Origin: Gammaproteobacteria bacterium | GTDB lineage: Bacteria; Pseudomonadota; Gammaproteobacteria; Thiohalomonadales; Thiohalomonadaceae | Length of the DNA stretch: 42,795 bases | Reading direction: 5' to 3' | NCBI GenBank assembly: GCA_026196275.1 | Contig: JAPHTQ010000003.1 | Location: 1 to 42,795, forward strand | Shown here: positions 1-9,527 of the stretch, piece after piece | Position numbering within the stretch: position 1 is the stretch's first letter | Layout of the letters: every line of letters begins with the position of its first letter | Position numbers and translations under genes: made by a program | The notes under the pieces: model-generated | Database searches by the model: none | What the model was told of the DNA's origin: nothing | Seen by the model: only the letters and a program-made list of their open reading frames with translations

Positions 1-82
1 GCCAAGAAGCCAATGCCGCGTTGCACTCCTTGTAAAGGGCTCGCCATTCCCTGCGGAGTGCGCCTTGCCTTGGCTTCTTGGC
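1..82. repeat. Nested imperfect palindrome at the left window edge
   Basis: The outer arms GCCAAGAAGCCA (1-12) and TGGCTTCTTGGC (71-82) are perfect 12-base inverted copies. Inside them GCACTCC (23-29) pairs with GGAGTGC (55-61), and AGGG (36-39) pairs with CCCT (49-52) around a 9-base loop. The whole segment can therefore fold as one long three-step hairpin. No T-run follows, so it is not a standard terminator. It may extend beyond the window, and could be a REP/MITE-like repeat or a structured RNA. Confidence 0.6.
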
Positions 83-194
83 GGGGCTCTGAGTGTCACT
101 CTATTTTCCGCATGGCCCACTAGCGCAGATGGACGGTGTAGAATGTCAGGGACCATCTCATCTATCCTTGAGTGAAGCAAGCCGGAACGAGACC

Positions 195-842
195 ATGACC
201 CAGGAACAACTGTTAATCGCCAGCGTATTTGTCGCCTACTTTGTTCTGCACTCGCTGACCGCCTCGCTGTGGCTGAAGCAGCGGGTTGCCCGCTGCTGCC
301 CGGCCCTGCTGCCGTACTATCGCCTCAGCTACAACCTGCTGGCTGTCGTGCTGGCGTTGCCGCTGCTCTACCTTGCCTGGCGTTATCCGGGGGAGCCGCT
401 CTGGCAGTGGCGCGGTATCGGCGCCTACCTTGCCAACGGCATTGCCCTTATTGCCGCTATCACCCTGCTCTATTCACTGCGCCTCTACGACATGGGAGAG
501 TTTCTGGGGCTGCGTCAAGCCCGCGGCAAGGTGCATGAAATACGCGATATGGAACATTTCCAGATCTCCCCCTTCCACCGTTATGTGCGCCATCCCTGGT
601 ATTTTCTCATCCTGGTGATCATCTGGAGCCGTGATATTGCGACCAATCAGCTGCTGATCTACACCTTGGTGACCCTCTACCTGGTGATCGGCTCACGCCT
701 CGAGGAGCGCAAGCTCATCGCCTACCATGGTGAGGTCTATCAGGCGTACCGCCGGCGCGTGGCCGGCCTTATACCGCTGCCGTGGAAGATCCTCTCCAAA
801 GCCCAGGCAGAGGCGCTACTGGCCCGCTATCACCGGCGATGA
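195..842 (+). CDS. Integral membrane methyltransferase-like protein (NnrU/isoprenylcysteine carboxyl methyltransferase type)
   Basis: A protein of about 215 residues with several hydrophobic segments. Its C-terminal half carries the RHPWY motif followed by LEERKL and a conserved Tyr-rich stretch, the arrangement seen in ICMT, PEMT and MddA/NnrU membrane methyltransferases that bind SAM at the membrane face. The substrate cannot be told from sequence. An upstream in-frame ATG at 93 would add 34 residues with no membrane or family character, so the ATG at 195, where the hydrophobic N-terminus begins, is preferred; its ribosome site is weak. It stands alone, ahead of the sodium channel gene. Confidence 0.6.
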   Translation: MTQEQLLIASVFVAYFVLHSLTASLWLKQRVARCCPALLPYYRLSYNLLAVVLALPLLYLAWRYPGEPLWQWRGIGAYLANGIALIAAITLLYSLRLYDMGEFLGLRQARGKVHEIRDMEHFQISPFHRYVRHPWYFLILVIIWSRDIATNQLLIYTLVTLYLVIGSRLEERKLIAYHGEVYQAYRRRVAGLIPLPWKILSKAQAEALLARYHRR

Positions 843-881
843 TACGACGCCTTGTGAGATCGGTTCCTCTGCTCACGCCGG

Positions 882-890
882 TGATATAAT
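882..890 (+). promoter_or_regulatory. Extended -10 promoter element for the sodium channel gene
   Basis: TG-A-TATAAT is a perfect extended -10 box, 38 bases before the channel ATG. The region 17 bases upstream (GGTTCC) is a poor -35, which extended -10 promoters tolerate. Confidence 0.45.
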
Positions 891-928
891 CCGCGCCCAT
901 TGATCTTAACAGCTAATGAGAGAGTGAC

Positions 929-1753
929 ATGTCCACAGCAACACTACGGGGGCGGGCCGGCGAGTGGATCGAATCGGTGCCGGTACAAAGCTTCATTATC
1001 GCGCTTATCGTGATCAACGCGGTCATCCTCGGCCTGCAGACCTCCCGGGAGATCATGGCCAACGTCGGCGAGCTACTATTGTTGGCGGATCAGCTTATCC
1101 TCACAGTGTTCGTCATCGAGATTCTGATCAAGCTCTATGCCCAAGGAGGAGGCTTTTTCCGCCGCGCCTGGAACAACTTCGATTTCGTCGTCGTCGGTAT
1201 CGCACTGGTGCCCGCCAGCGGGCCGCTGGCGGTGCTGCGGGCACTGCGCATTCTGCGGGTGCTGCGGATGATCTCCATGGTCCCAAGGCTGCGCTTTGTG
1301 GTCGAGGCATTGCTGCACGCCATCCCCGGGATCTCCTCCATCGGCCTGCTGATGCTGCTCATCTTCTACGTCTTCGCGGTGATGGCCACCAGCCTGTTCG
1401 GCGGTGAGTTTCCACAGTGGTTCGGCTCTGTGGGCGGCTCGATGTACACACTGTTCCAGATCATGACGCTGGAGTCGTGGTCGATGGGCATTGTACGACC
1501 GGTGATGGAATCCTACCCCTACGCCTGGCTCTATTTCATTCCGTTCATTCTCATCGCCACCTTCACCATGCTCAATCTGTTTATCGGCATCATCGTCGAT
1601 ACCATGCAAACCATGCACCAGGAAGATCATGAAGAGCGTGAACACATCGAGCAGGTAGTGCATGAGGATACCGGCACACTGGCCGAGGAGCTTCGCGCGT
1701 TGCGCAAGGAGATCAGTGAACTCAGGCAACGGCTTCCCGCCAGGGCGGAGTAG
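929..1753 (+). CDS. Voltage-gated sodium channel, NavAb/NaChBac type
   Basis: A 274-residue single-domain six-helix channel subunit, expected to form homotetramers in the inner membrane and conduct Na+. S1 lies at about 20-38, S2 at 47-70, S3 at 83-97 and S5 at 136-157. S4 (101-122) carries arginines every third residue (R104, R107, R110, R113). The filter TLESWSM (180-186) is the Na+-selective sequence known from NavAb. S6 (198-226) is followed by an acidic neck and a heptad-like C-terminal coiled coil (about 250-270), as in characterised bacterial Nav channels. A purine-rich ribosome site (GAGAGAG) precedes the ATG. The gene is monocistronic and convergent with the next gene. Confidence 0.93.
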   Translation: MSTATLRGRAGEWIESVPVQSFIIALIVINAVILGLQTSREIMANVGELLLLADQLILTVFVIEILIKLYAQGGGFFRRAWNNFDFVVVGIALVPASGPLAVLRALRILRVLRMISMVPRLRFVVEALLHAIPGISSIGLLMLLIFYVFAVMATSLFGGEFPQWFGSVGGSMYTLFQIMTLESWSMGIVRPVMESYPYAWLYFIPFILIATFTMLNLFIGIIVDTMQTMHQEDHEEREHIEQVVHEDTGTLAEELRALRKEISELRQRLPARAE

Positions 1754-1778
1754 TACAAGGACTCAAAGCCGCCCTGGC
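1739..1778. terminator. Hairpin spanning the convergent gene ends
   Basis: GCCAGGGCGG (1739-1748) and CCGCCCTGGC (1769-1778) are perfect 10-base inverted arms with a 20-base loop. Each arm lies in the last codons of one of two convergent genes and both stop codons fall in the loop. There is no T-tract, so termination in both directions is inferred from position only. Confidence 0.4.
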
Positions 1779-2116
1779 AGATCGCCGAAGCCCCATACCA
1801 GGGTGCCCAACACCAGCATGTAGAGGCCATATTTTTCACTCAGCCAGCGACTGCGATGATCATCCTGCAGCAGATAGCGGCGCTCGGTGTTGGCCCAGTC
1901 ACGGCTGCACTGTGCCGAACTGCGCGCCCACAGCCCCAGTGTATGCATGTGCTCGATGATTTGGCGAGAGGTCAGGATGATGCCGTTCACGACCACCAGG
2001 GAACCGGAGCGGGCAAACCAGTCCCAATCGCCGTAACTGAGGCTGAGCACCACCCCTGCGATCAGGGTAAGGCCGGCGATGGAGTAGGATTTGATGGCAA
2101 AAAATCCATTTTTCAT
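1763..2116 (-). CDS. Small hypothetical inner-membrane protein
   Basis: About 117 residues with hydrophobic stretches near residues 10-30, 35-50 and at the C-terminus (YGLYMLVLGTLVWGF). A hydrophilic Arg/Trp-rich segment (RDWANTERRYLLQDDHRSRW) lies between them. No known family was recognised and no function is proposed. The start is the ATG at 2116; an in-frame TTG two codons upstream is less likely. It is convergent with the sodium channel gene, sharing the hairpin between them. Its coding status rests on the hydrophobic pattern and the open frame in GC-rich DNA. Confidence 0.55.
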   Translation of the reverse strand: MKNGFFAIKSYSIAGLTLIAGVVLSLSYGDWDWFARSGSLVVVNGIILTSRQIIEHMHTLGLWARSSAQCSRDWANTERRYLLQDDHRSRWLSEKYGLYMLVLGTLVWGFGDLPGRL

Positions 2117-2230
2117 CCCCAATATCTAGGCTAGAAAGGTGCTAAACACAAGCCGTTCAGCCACAGGGCAGTCACAGTGACTCGGCACCCGACTCACGGT
2201 CCGCTGTCACGCTGGCCGGAGAAGAGGGCA

Positions 2231-3412
2231 TCAGGAGCGGAGCCGTGCGCTCAGCAGGATATTGCGCGGGGTCAGTTCACGCTCGCAGAAGGTGCCGAGG
2301 GTGACCCGGTAACCATTGGCCTCCAGATAGCAGGCCAGGTCCAGCACCAGCCAAAGTTCAATGGCACGGCGAAAGGTGTGGCGCAGCAGCGACAGGCGCA
2401 TGGTCTCGCGCTGGCGCTGCCAGCCCCGTGCTGCATAGTATTCCCAGTCGATCGCCCCGGCGAGGCAAAGCCCTTCGCGCTCAGCCAGGGCGTGGCAGAA
2501 GCCGGCAAAGCCGAGCTTCAACCACTGCTTGTCGATGGGCCTGAGTGGGTGATAGTGAGGGTTGCCGGTCTGCGCACGGCGCATGTCCTCAAAGCCGAGC
2601 TTCCAGGCCATCTCCCGGTCGCGCAGGCGCACCTCACGCCCTACGGCGGTGACCGTCTCGGTCACCGCCAGGCGCAGGTCATCCCGCGCTAGTTCAAGTC
2701 GGGCTCCGGGAGTAAATGGCTGGTACTGCTCATCGCCATAGAGATGGAAACAGCAGGGGGCGATATCCAGCGCCGGCATCTCAAGTGCCGCCGCCCGCCG
2801 CACCAGGTTGCGATGCAGTTCACCGCAGGCGTGCAGCGCCACCGCATGGCGCCCGGACAGGTATGCCTCCACCGCATCATCCAAGACATCAGCGGTATGA
2901 AAATGCTGCGCCACATGCGCCCGCTCGGCCATTTCCTTGCCGGCCTCACAGAACTCTTGCTCTCGTTCCAGTGTCAGCACCGGCTGCTGCCACTGCAACG
3001 CCAACAGCCGCCCCAGATGTCCCTTGCCGCCGCACCACTCCAGCAGCGGCGCCCTCACCTCACCAAGCACGGCGCTGAAGGCGGTGATCTGTTGCCACTT
3101 GCGCCCTGGAATACCGGCGGCAAAGTGCGGCCCCGGCGACTCCAATTCAGCCGCTGACAGCTCCGTCAGGGCGGTCAGTGATGAGAGTTGAGCAAGTTTC
3201 GGCAGGTGTTCATTCAGTACGGCATTAAGTGCAGCGCTGTCTTGAGTCAACCGTGCCAGCTCCGCATCAGTGAGAGCAAGCAGCGTTGCGCACAGTTCTG
3301 GCAACTCTGCGCACCATGCCGGGCGCTCCTGTTTGAACGGCTGCGGCCGCCACAGCCTGACGTGCTCATCGAGCAACGCATCAAGCAGGTGAAAACGTCG
3401 CACGAGGCTCAT
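2231..3412 (-). CDS. GSTCD-like class I SAM-dependent methyltransferase
   Basis: About 393 residues. A helical N-terminal part precedes a methyltransferase core with motif I LEWCGGKGHLGRLLA (about residue 130) and an acidic strand end (LTLERE). The motif HACGEL follows, then APCCFH, both typical of the Methyltransf_32/GSTCD group whose members may act on RNA or protein. The C-terminal part (RHTFRRAIELWLVLDLACYL) also matches that group. The substrate is unknown. An open frame runs upstream to 3520, but the ATG at 3412 begins the conserved sequence. It lies 82 bases after thiC on the same strand, with a hairpin between. Confidence 0.65.
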   Translation of the reverse strand: MSLVRRFHLLDALLDEHVRLWRPQPFKQERPAWCAELPELCATLLALTDAELARLTQDSAALNAVLNEHLPKLAQLSSLTALTELSAAELESPGPHFAAGIPGRKWQQITAFSAVLGEVRAPLLEWCGGKGHLGRLLALQWQQPVLTLEREQEFCEAGKEMAERAHVAQHFHTADVLDDAVEAYLSGRHAVALHACGELHRNLVRRAAALEMPALDIAPCCFHLYGDEQYQPFTPGARLELARDDLRLAVTETVTAVGREVRLRDREMAWKLGFEDMRRAQTGNPHYHPLRPIDKQWLKLGFAGFCHALAEREGLCLAGAIDWEYYAARGWQRQRETMRLSLLRHTFRRAIELWLVLDLACYLEANGYRVTLGTFCERELTPRNILLSARLRS

Positions 3413-3457
3413 GGAATAGACGAAGGATGAAAGGGTAGGATTGGATGAAAGAATGGC

Positions 3458-3484
3458 AACCGACCCGTGGAGTCCGGGTCGGTT
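3458..3484 (-). terminator. Strong hairpin after thiC
   Basis: AACCGACCCG (3458-3467) and CGGGTCGGTT (3475-3484) form a perfect 10-bp stem with a 7-base loop, starting 10 bases after the thiC stop. On the minus strand it is followed by GCCATTCTTTC, a poor T-tract, so it may act as an mRNA 3' end rather than a strong intrinsic terminator. Confidence 0.5.
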
Positions 3485-3494
3485 ATAGGAGAGC

Positions 3495-5510
<2,016 letters not shown>

Positions 5511-5519
5511 TAACAGGTA

Positions 5520-5548
5520 AAGGTATATGAAAGCACCCTGTTTTTCAA
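5520..5548 (-). promoter_or_regulatory. Candidate thiC promoter
   Basis: On the minus strand TTGAAA (5548-5543) is followed by 17 bases and TACCTT (5525-5520), or by 15 bases and TATACC. It lies just upstream of the riboswitch, where the leader transcript should start. The match is moderate. Confidence 0.35.
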
Positions 5549-5739
5549 GTAAACGGTCAGATACCCTGACGCACAAAACCCCACAAAAACAAAGACCTTG
5601 AGGTTTGCAAGCACTCACATCCAATTCCCACCATCCCCTCTCACCCGCTTATACCGCTATCACGCCACCCGACCTTGTCTGCCTGCGGCAAAAGGCTTAA
5701 TCTCTGTCCTGTTTTTGGCTCATCAGCGGAGGAACAGAC

Positions 5740-6402
5740 ATGGCCGATATGAATATCGAAAAAGCGCGCCATAACATGGTCGAACAGCAGATACGTCCAT
5801 GGGACGTGCTGGACCAGCGGGTGCTGGACCTTGTCCTGCGCATCCCCCGCGAGGAGTTCGTACCGGCCGAGTACCGCAGCATGGCCTTCGTCGACATGCC
5901 GCTGCCTATCGGTCACGGTGAGGTGATGATGGAGCCCAAGCTGGAGGCACGCATGGTGCAGAGTCTGGCGATACAGCCCGGCGATAAAGTGCTGGAGGTG
6001 GGTACCGGCAGCGGCTATGTCACCGCCCTGCTGGCAGGTCTTGCGGCCGATGTGGTCTCGGTGGAGATCGAACCCGAGCTGCTGGAGCAGGCCCGTCAGC
6101 GTTTAACAACACATGGCATTAGCAACGCTGTTCTGGAGCAGGGGGATGCCGCCAACGGCTGGGACAAGGCCCAACCCTATGATGTGATAGCGGTCACCGG
6201 CTCGGTAGCCGCCTTGCCGCGGGAGCTCAAGGAGAACATGCAGGTGGGCGGCCGCATGTTTGTCGTTGTCGGCGAATCCCCAATCATGGAAGCGATGCTG
6301 GTGACCCGCATCAATGCCAACGAATGGCGTGAAGAGGTTCTCTTTGAGACGCTATTACCTCCCCTCAAGGGAGCATCGCAGGAGAAGCCGTTTGTTTTCT
6401 GA
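5740..6402 (+). CDS. Protein-L-isoaspartate O-methyltransferase family protein
   Basis: About 220 residues. Pcm enzymes methylate isoaspartyl residues in damaged proteins, using SAM. The N-terminal MVEQQIRPWDVLDQRVLDL and PREEFVP match the family. Motif I is VLEVGTGSGYVTALLA (about residues 84-99), followed by the acidic VVSVEIEPELLEQA strand. The conserved PLPIGHGEVMMEP segment corresponds to the Pcm Q/G-rich substrate loop, with variation from the usual GQTISQP, so substrate range may differ. GGAGG sits at good spacing before the ATG. It is about 200 bases upstream of the tolC-like gene on the same strand, a pairing I recall from other gammaproteobacteria. Confidence 0.8.
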   Translation: MADMNIEKARHNMVEQQIRPWDVLDQRVLDLVLRIPREEFVPAEYRSMAFVDMPLPIGHGEVMMEPKLEARMVQSLAIQPGDKVLEVGTGSGYVTALLAGLAADVVSVEIEPELLEQARQRLTTHGISNAVLEQGDAANGWDKAQPYDVIAVTGSVAALPRELKENMQVGGRMFVVVGESPIMEAMLVTRINANEWREEVLFETLLPPLKGASQEKPFVF

Positions 6403-6605
6403 TACGGCGGTGCGAAGAGTCACGCCACCAAGGGATCCATGCTGTACTGCCGCCGGCTGCCCCGCACAGGATATAAGTTCCTGCTAATGTTTGGCACGCA
6501 GAGCTTATGTCTTGGTAGTATACTGTCAAAATCTTATCGGAACCGACGCCGGTCCAGAGGGTCAAACCGGTCGGCTTGACCTCAATCGTAGACAAAGGAT
6601 GCACA

Positions 6606-7898
6606 ATGCAACGAGTTGCCCTTACCCTGTTCGCTGCAACCGCCATGCTGCTGGGCAGTGCGGCGAGTCACGCCGAGGACCTCCTCGACATCTACCGCTT
6701 TGCGCTGGAGAACGACCCGCAGCTACGGGCTGCCGAGGCAGCCAATCGTGCCGTCCAGGAGACCCGTGCCCAGAGTCGGTCCCCCTTGCTGCCACAGATT
6801 AATCTCAGCGCCAATATTACGGAAAACAGCGGGGATGTGTACGAGGGTACCGGTCAGGGCTATACCCTGAGTCTTAACCAGAGCCTCTACCACCACGACT
6901 ACTACGTGCAACTGCGCCAGACCGATGCCAACATCGCCCGGGCCGATGCCGAGTTCGAGGCCACCCGCCAGGGTACCCTGCTGCGTGCTGCCGAGGCCTA
7001 CTTCGATCTGCTGGCTGCGCAGGACAACCTGACCACCGCTGAAGCGAGCAAGCGCGCCATCAGCCAACAGCTGCGCCAAACCGAGCAGCGCTTTGAGGTC
7101 GGTCTCTCCGCCATTACCGATGTGCATGAGGCGCAGGCCGGTTACGATGCCGCCGTAGCCGCGGAGATCGGCGCACAGAACCAGCTCGATGTGGCCCGCG
7201 AGAACCTGCGCGCCATTATCGGCCAGGAGCCAATGGCACTGGCCACCCTGCAGGAGGAGATCCCCCTGCTGACGCCCGAACCGGCCGATATCGATCAATG
7301 GGTCAACATGGCACAACAACAGAATCTGGCTCTGCTGGCCGCCGAGTCTGCCTCCCGGGTCGCCGCCGAGGAGATGAACCGCCGCCAGGCGGGACACTAT
7401 CCGACCCTGGACCTGGTCGCCAACCATAACTACAGTGACACCACCGATTACGAGAGTGGCGGCAGTGAAACCGACACCAACCAGATCGGCCTCCAGCTCA
7501 ATGTACCGATCTACTCCGGCGGTCTGACCACGGCACAAACCCGCGAGGCACGTGAACTCTATAGCCAGGCGATGGAAAACCTTGAGCTGCAGCGCCGTAC
7601 CACCATCCGCGACACCCGTAGCGCTTATCTGGCAGTGACCACCGGTATCAGCCAGGTCAAGGCGCGGCGTCAGGCGCTCTCCTCCGCACAGACCGCCCTG
7701 GAGGCTACCCAGGCCGGTTTCGAGGTCGGCACCCGTACCGCCGTGGATGTGCTCAATGCCCAACAGGTGCGTTTCCAGGCCCAGAGCGAGTACTATCGGG
7801 CCCGCTACGACTATATCCTCGCTAGCCTGCAGCTCAGGCAGGCCGCAGGAAGCCTCAGTGAAACAGACCTGGCCGAGGTCAATAACTGGTTGAAATAA
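6606..7898 (+). CDS. tolC: TolC-family outer membrane efflux channel
   Basis: An outer-membrane trimeric exit duct for type I secretion and tripartite efflux pumps. The product has 430 residues. It begins with a signal peptide (MQRVALTLFAATAMLLGSAASHA, cleavage expected after residue 23), and mature DLLDIYRFALENDPQLRAAEA is typical of TolC. Two repeats of long amphipathic helices follow, with DVHEAQAGYDAA and DVLNAQQVRFQAQSEYYRARYDYILASLQLRQAAG at equivalent positions. The start at 6606 is set by AAAGGATG just upstream; an earlier in-frame ATG at 6576 would spoil the signal peptide. A possible promoter TTGGCA-N19-TAGTAT lies at 6491-6521. No pump genes are adjacent, so its partners are encoded elsewhere. 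Confidence 0.92.
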   Translation: MQRVALTLFAATAMLLGSAASHAEDLLDIYRFALENDPQLRAAEAANRAVQETRAQSRSPLLPQINLSANITENSGDVYEGTGQGYTLSLNQSLYHHDYYVQLRQTDANIARADAEFEATRQGTLLRAAEAYFDLLAAQDNLTTAEASKRAISQQLRQTEQRFEVGLSAITDVHEAQAGYDAAVAAEIGAQNQLDVARENLRAIIGQEPMALATLQEEIPLLTPEPADIDQWVNMAQQQNLALLAAESASRVAAEEMNRRQAGHYPTLDLVANHNYSDTTDYESGGSETDTNQIGLQLNVPIYSGGLTTAQTREARELYSQAMENLELQRRTTIRDTRSAYLAVTTGISQVKARRQALSSAQTALEATQAGFEVGTRTAVDVLNAQQVRFQAQSEYYRARYDYILASLQLRQAAGSLSETDLAEVNNWLK

Positions 7899-7907
7899 GG
7901 CGGTTTT

Positions 7908-7990
7908 AAGTTTCGAGTTTCAAGCTCAAAGTTTCTAGTTGGGTGCGTCGTGCCGGTAAACCCAAACCCGAAACTTGAAACTCGAAACCT
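7908..7990. repeat. Intergenic TTTCAAG-type inverted repeat, copy 1
   Basis: TTTCGAGTTTCAAG (7911-7924) is perfectly inverted at 7974-7987, with a 49-base spacer. The 22 bases at 7908-7929 match the reverse complement of 41403-41424 at 21 positions. It lies just after the tolC stop and is related to the elements at 34.9 and 41.4 kb. Confidence 0.7.
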
Positions 7991-8052
7991 GAAACCTTGA
8001 CCTAGCCACCCCCACTACCCATCGCCCCACAAGCCCTGATAAACTCGGGATC

Positions 8053-8595
8053 ATGACGACGCAAGATCCTTTTTTCCCCACCGCCGCGCCGGACTTCAGC
8101 GACCCGATAGGGTTGCTGCGCGCCTGTCATGAACGAATCTTCCAGCACTGCGATACGTTGGAGAGACTCGCCACCCACCTTTCCCGGCAGGGGGCGGATC
8201 AGGCGTTTCAGGAGGCAGCGGCAAAGATCGATCGCTACTTCTCTACGGCGGCCAAACACCACCACGACGATGAAGAGCAGGACCTGTTTCCACGCCTGGC
8301 ACGGCAGTCGCTGAAGCTGGCTGATGCGGTACACCACCTGCAACAGGAGCATGAACAGCTCGATGCGTTATGGCGCGAGATCGAGCCGATGCTCATCCGC
8401 CCCGCTGCCATCGATGACCCGGAGGCCTTTGCCGCACGGGTAAAGCGCTTTGCCAACACCTACCGCGCCCATGCCGCCAAAGAGAACGAGGATCTGTTCG
8501 CTATCGCCCAACATAGCTTGAGCCACGAAGAGCTCAGGGAGATGGGACGCAGCATGGCGGAACGCCGCGGCGTGGCGCTGCCGGCGACCTATTAG
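8053..8595 (+). CDS. Hemerythrin HHE cation-binding domain protein
   Basis: A cytoplasmic four-helix protein of 180 residues. The His/Glu ligand pattern of HHE domains is visible: LLRACHERIFQHCDTLERL (helix 1), KHHHDDEEQDLFPRL (helix 2), HLQQEHEQLDALWREI (helix 3) and YRAHAAKENEDLF (helix 4). The family binds a di-iron centre and takes part in oxygen, nitric oxide or redox sensing, or in iron-centre repair; which applies here is unknown. It starts at the ATG at 8053 and ends 8 bases before lpxL, so the two are probably cotranscribed. Confidence 0.85.
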   Translation: MTTQDPFFPTAAPDFSDPIGLLRACHERIFQHCDTLERLATHLSRQGADQAFQEAAAKIDRYFSTAAKHHHDDEEQDLFPRLARQSLKLADAVHHLQQEHEQLDALWREIEPMLIRPAAIDDPEAFAARVKRFANTYRAHAAKENEDLFAIAQHSLSHEELREMGRSMAERRGVALPATY

Positions 8596-8603
8596 CCGTT
8601 AAC

Positions 8604-9527
8604 ATGTCCCAAAGCGAGCCGCCCACTCCTGCCCGCTTCCTGACGCCTCGTTACTGGCCGACCTGGGCGGGACTCGGCCTGTTGCGCCTGAGCGTGCTGT
8701 TACCCTTCCCCGTCATGCTCTGGTCAGGTCGGCAACTCGGCAAACTGCTCTACATCCTGATTGGCAGCCGCCGCCACGTGGCACTGACCAATCTGCGCCT
8801 CTGCTTCCCTGACCTGTCGCAAAAAGAGCGGCAGAAACTGGCGCGTGAGAGCTTTATCTCTGCGGCTATCTCCCTGTTCGAGGGAGTATTGAGCTGGTGG
8901 GGCCGTGACTCACGGCTGAAAAAGCTATACCGCATCGAGGGACTGGAGCACCTGGAGTCTGCTCGCCGGGCCGGCAACGGGGTCATCCTGCTGGGCGGGC
9001 ATTACACCACCCTGGAGATCAGCGGCCGCTTTCTCGCCTACCACGTTGAGGGACTGCAGCCGATCTACAAACCGGCAAAGAATCCACTTTTCGAATTGGT
9101 CATGGCCAACGCGCGCAAACGCCTGTTCGATGACCTCGTACCAAGCCGTGACATGCGTCGTATCGTGCGTAACCTGAAACGGAACAAGGTCATCTGGTAC
9201 GCCCCGGACCAGGATTTTGGCCGCAAACAGTCCGTCTTCGCCCCCTTTTTTGGCGTCCCTACCGCCACATTGACCACCACCGCCCGCCTCGCCCGCCTCT
9301 CCGGCGCCCCGGTGGTTCCCTACTACTCTGAGCGTCTGCCGGGAAAAGAGGGATACCGGGTCAAACTGCTTCCGGCGCTGGAAGGTTTCCCCTGCGGCGA
9401 TGACCTCGTCGATGCCACCCGCACCAATCAGGTGCTTGAGAGACAGGTTGAACGAATGCCGGAGCAATACCTGTGGCTGCACAAGCGCTTCAAGACCCGA
9501 CCGAAAGGGGAGAAAGGTGTCTACTGA
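8604..9527 (+). CDS. lpxL: Kdo2-lipid IV(A) lauroyl/acyl transferase, LpxL/HtrB family
   Basis: Adds a secondary acyl chain to Kdo2-lipid IVA at the inner membrane, late in lipid A synthesis. The product has 307 residues. A hydrophobic N-terminal helix (about 25-50) precedes the acyltransferase core, whose H-x4-E motif is GGHYTTLE. YKPAKNPLFE, APDQDFG and a C-terminal QYLWLHKRFKTRP are family signatures. It overlaps waaA by 11 bases, coupling late acylation with Kdo transfer. It could be LpxP- or LpxM-like in acyl choice; sequence alone does not decide, but LpxL is the best fit. Confidence 0.88.
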   Translation: MSQSEPPTPARFLTPRYWPTWAGLGLLRLSVLLPFPVMLWSGRQLGKLLYILIGSRRHVALTNLRLCFPDLSQKERQKLARESFISAAISLFEGVLSWWGRDSRLKKLYRIEGLEHLESARRAGNGVILLGGHYTTLEISGRFLAYHVEGLQPIYKPAKNPLFELVMANARKRLFDDLVPSRDMRRIVRNLKRNKVIWYAPDQDFGRKQSVFAPFFGVPTATLTTTARLARLSGAPVVPYYSERLPGKEGYRVKLLPALEGFPCGDDLVDATRTNQVLERQVERMPEQYLWLHKRFKTRPKGEKGVY

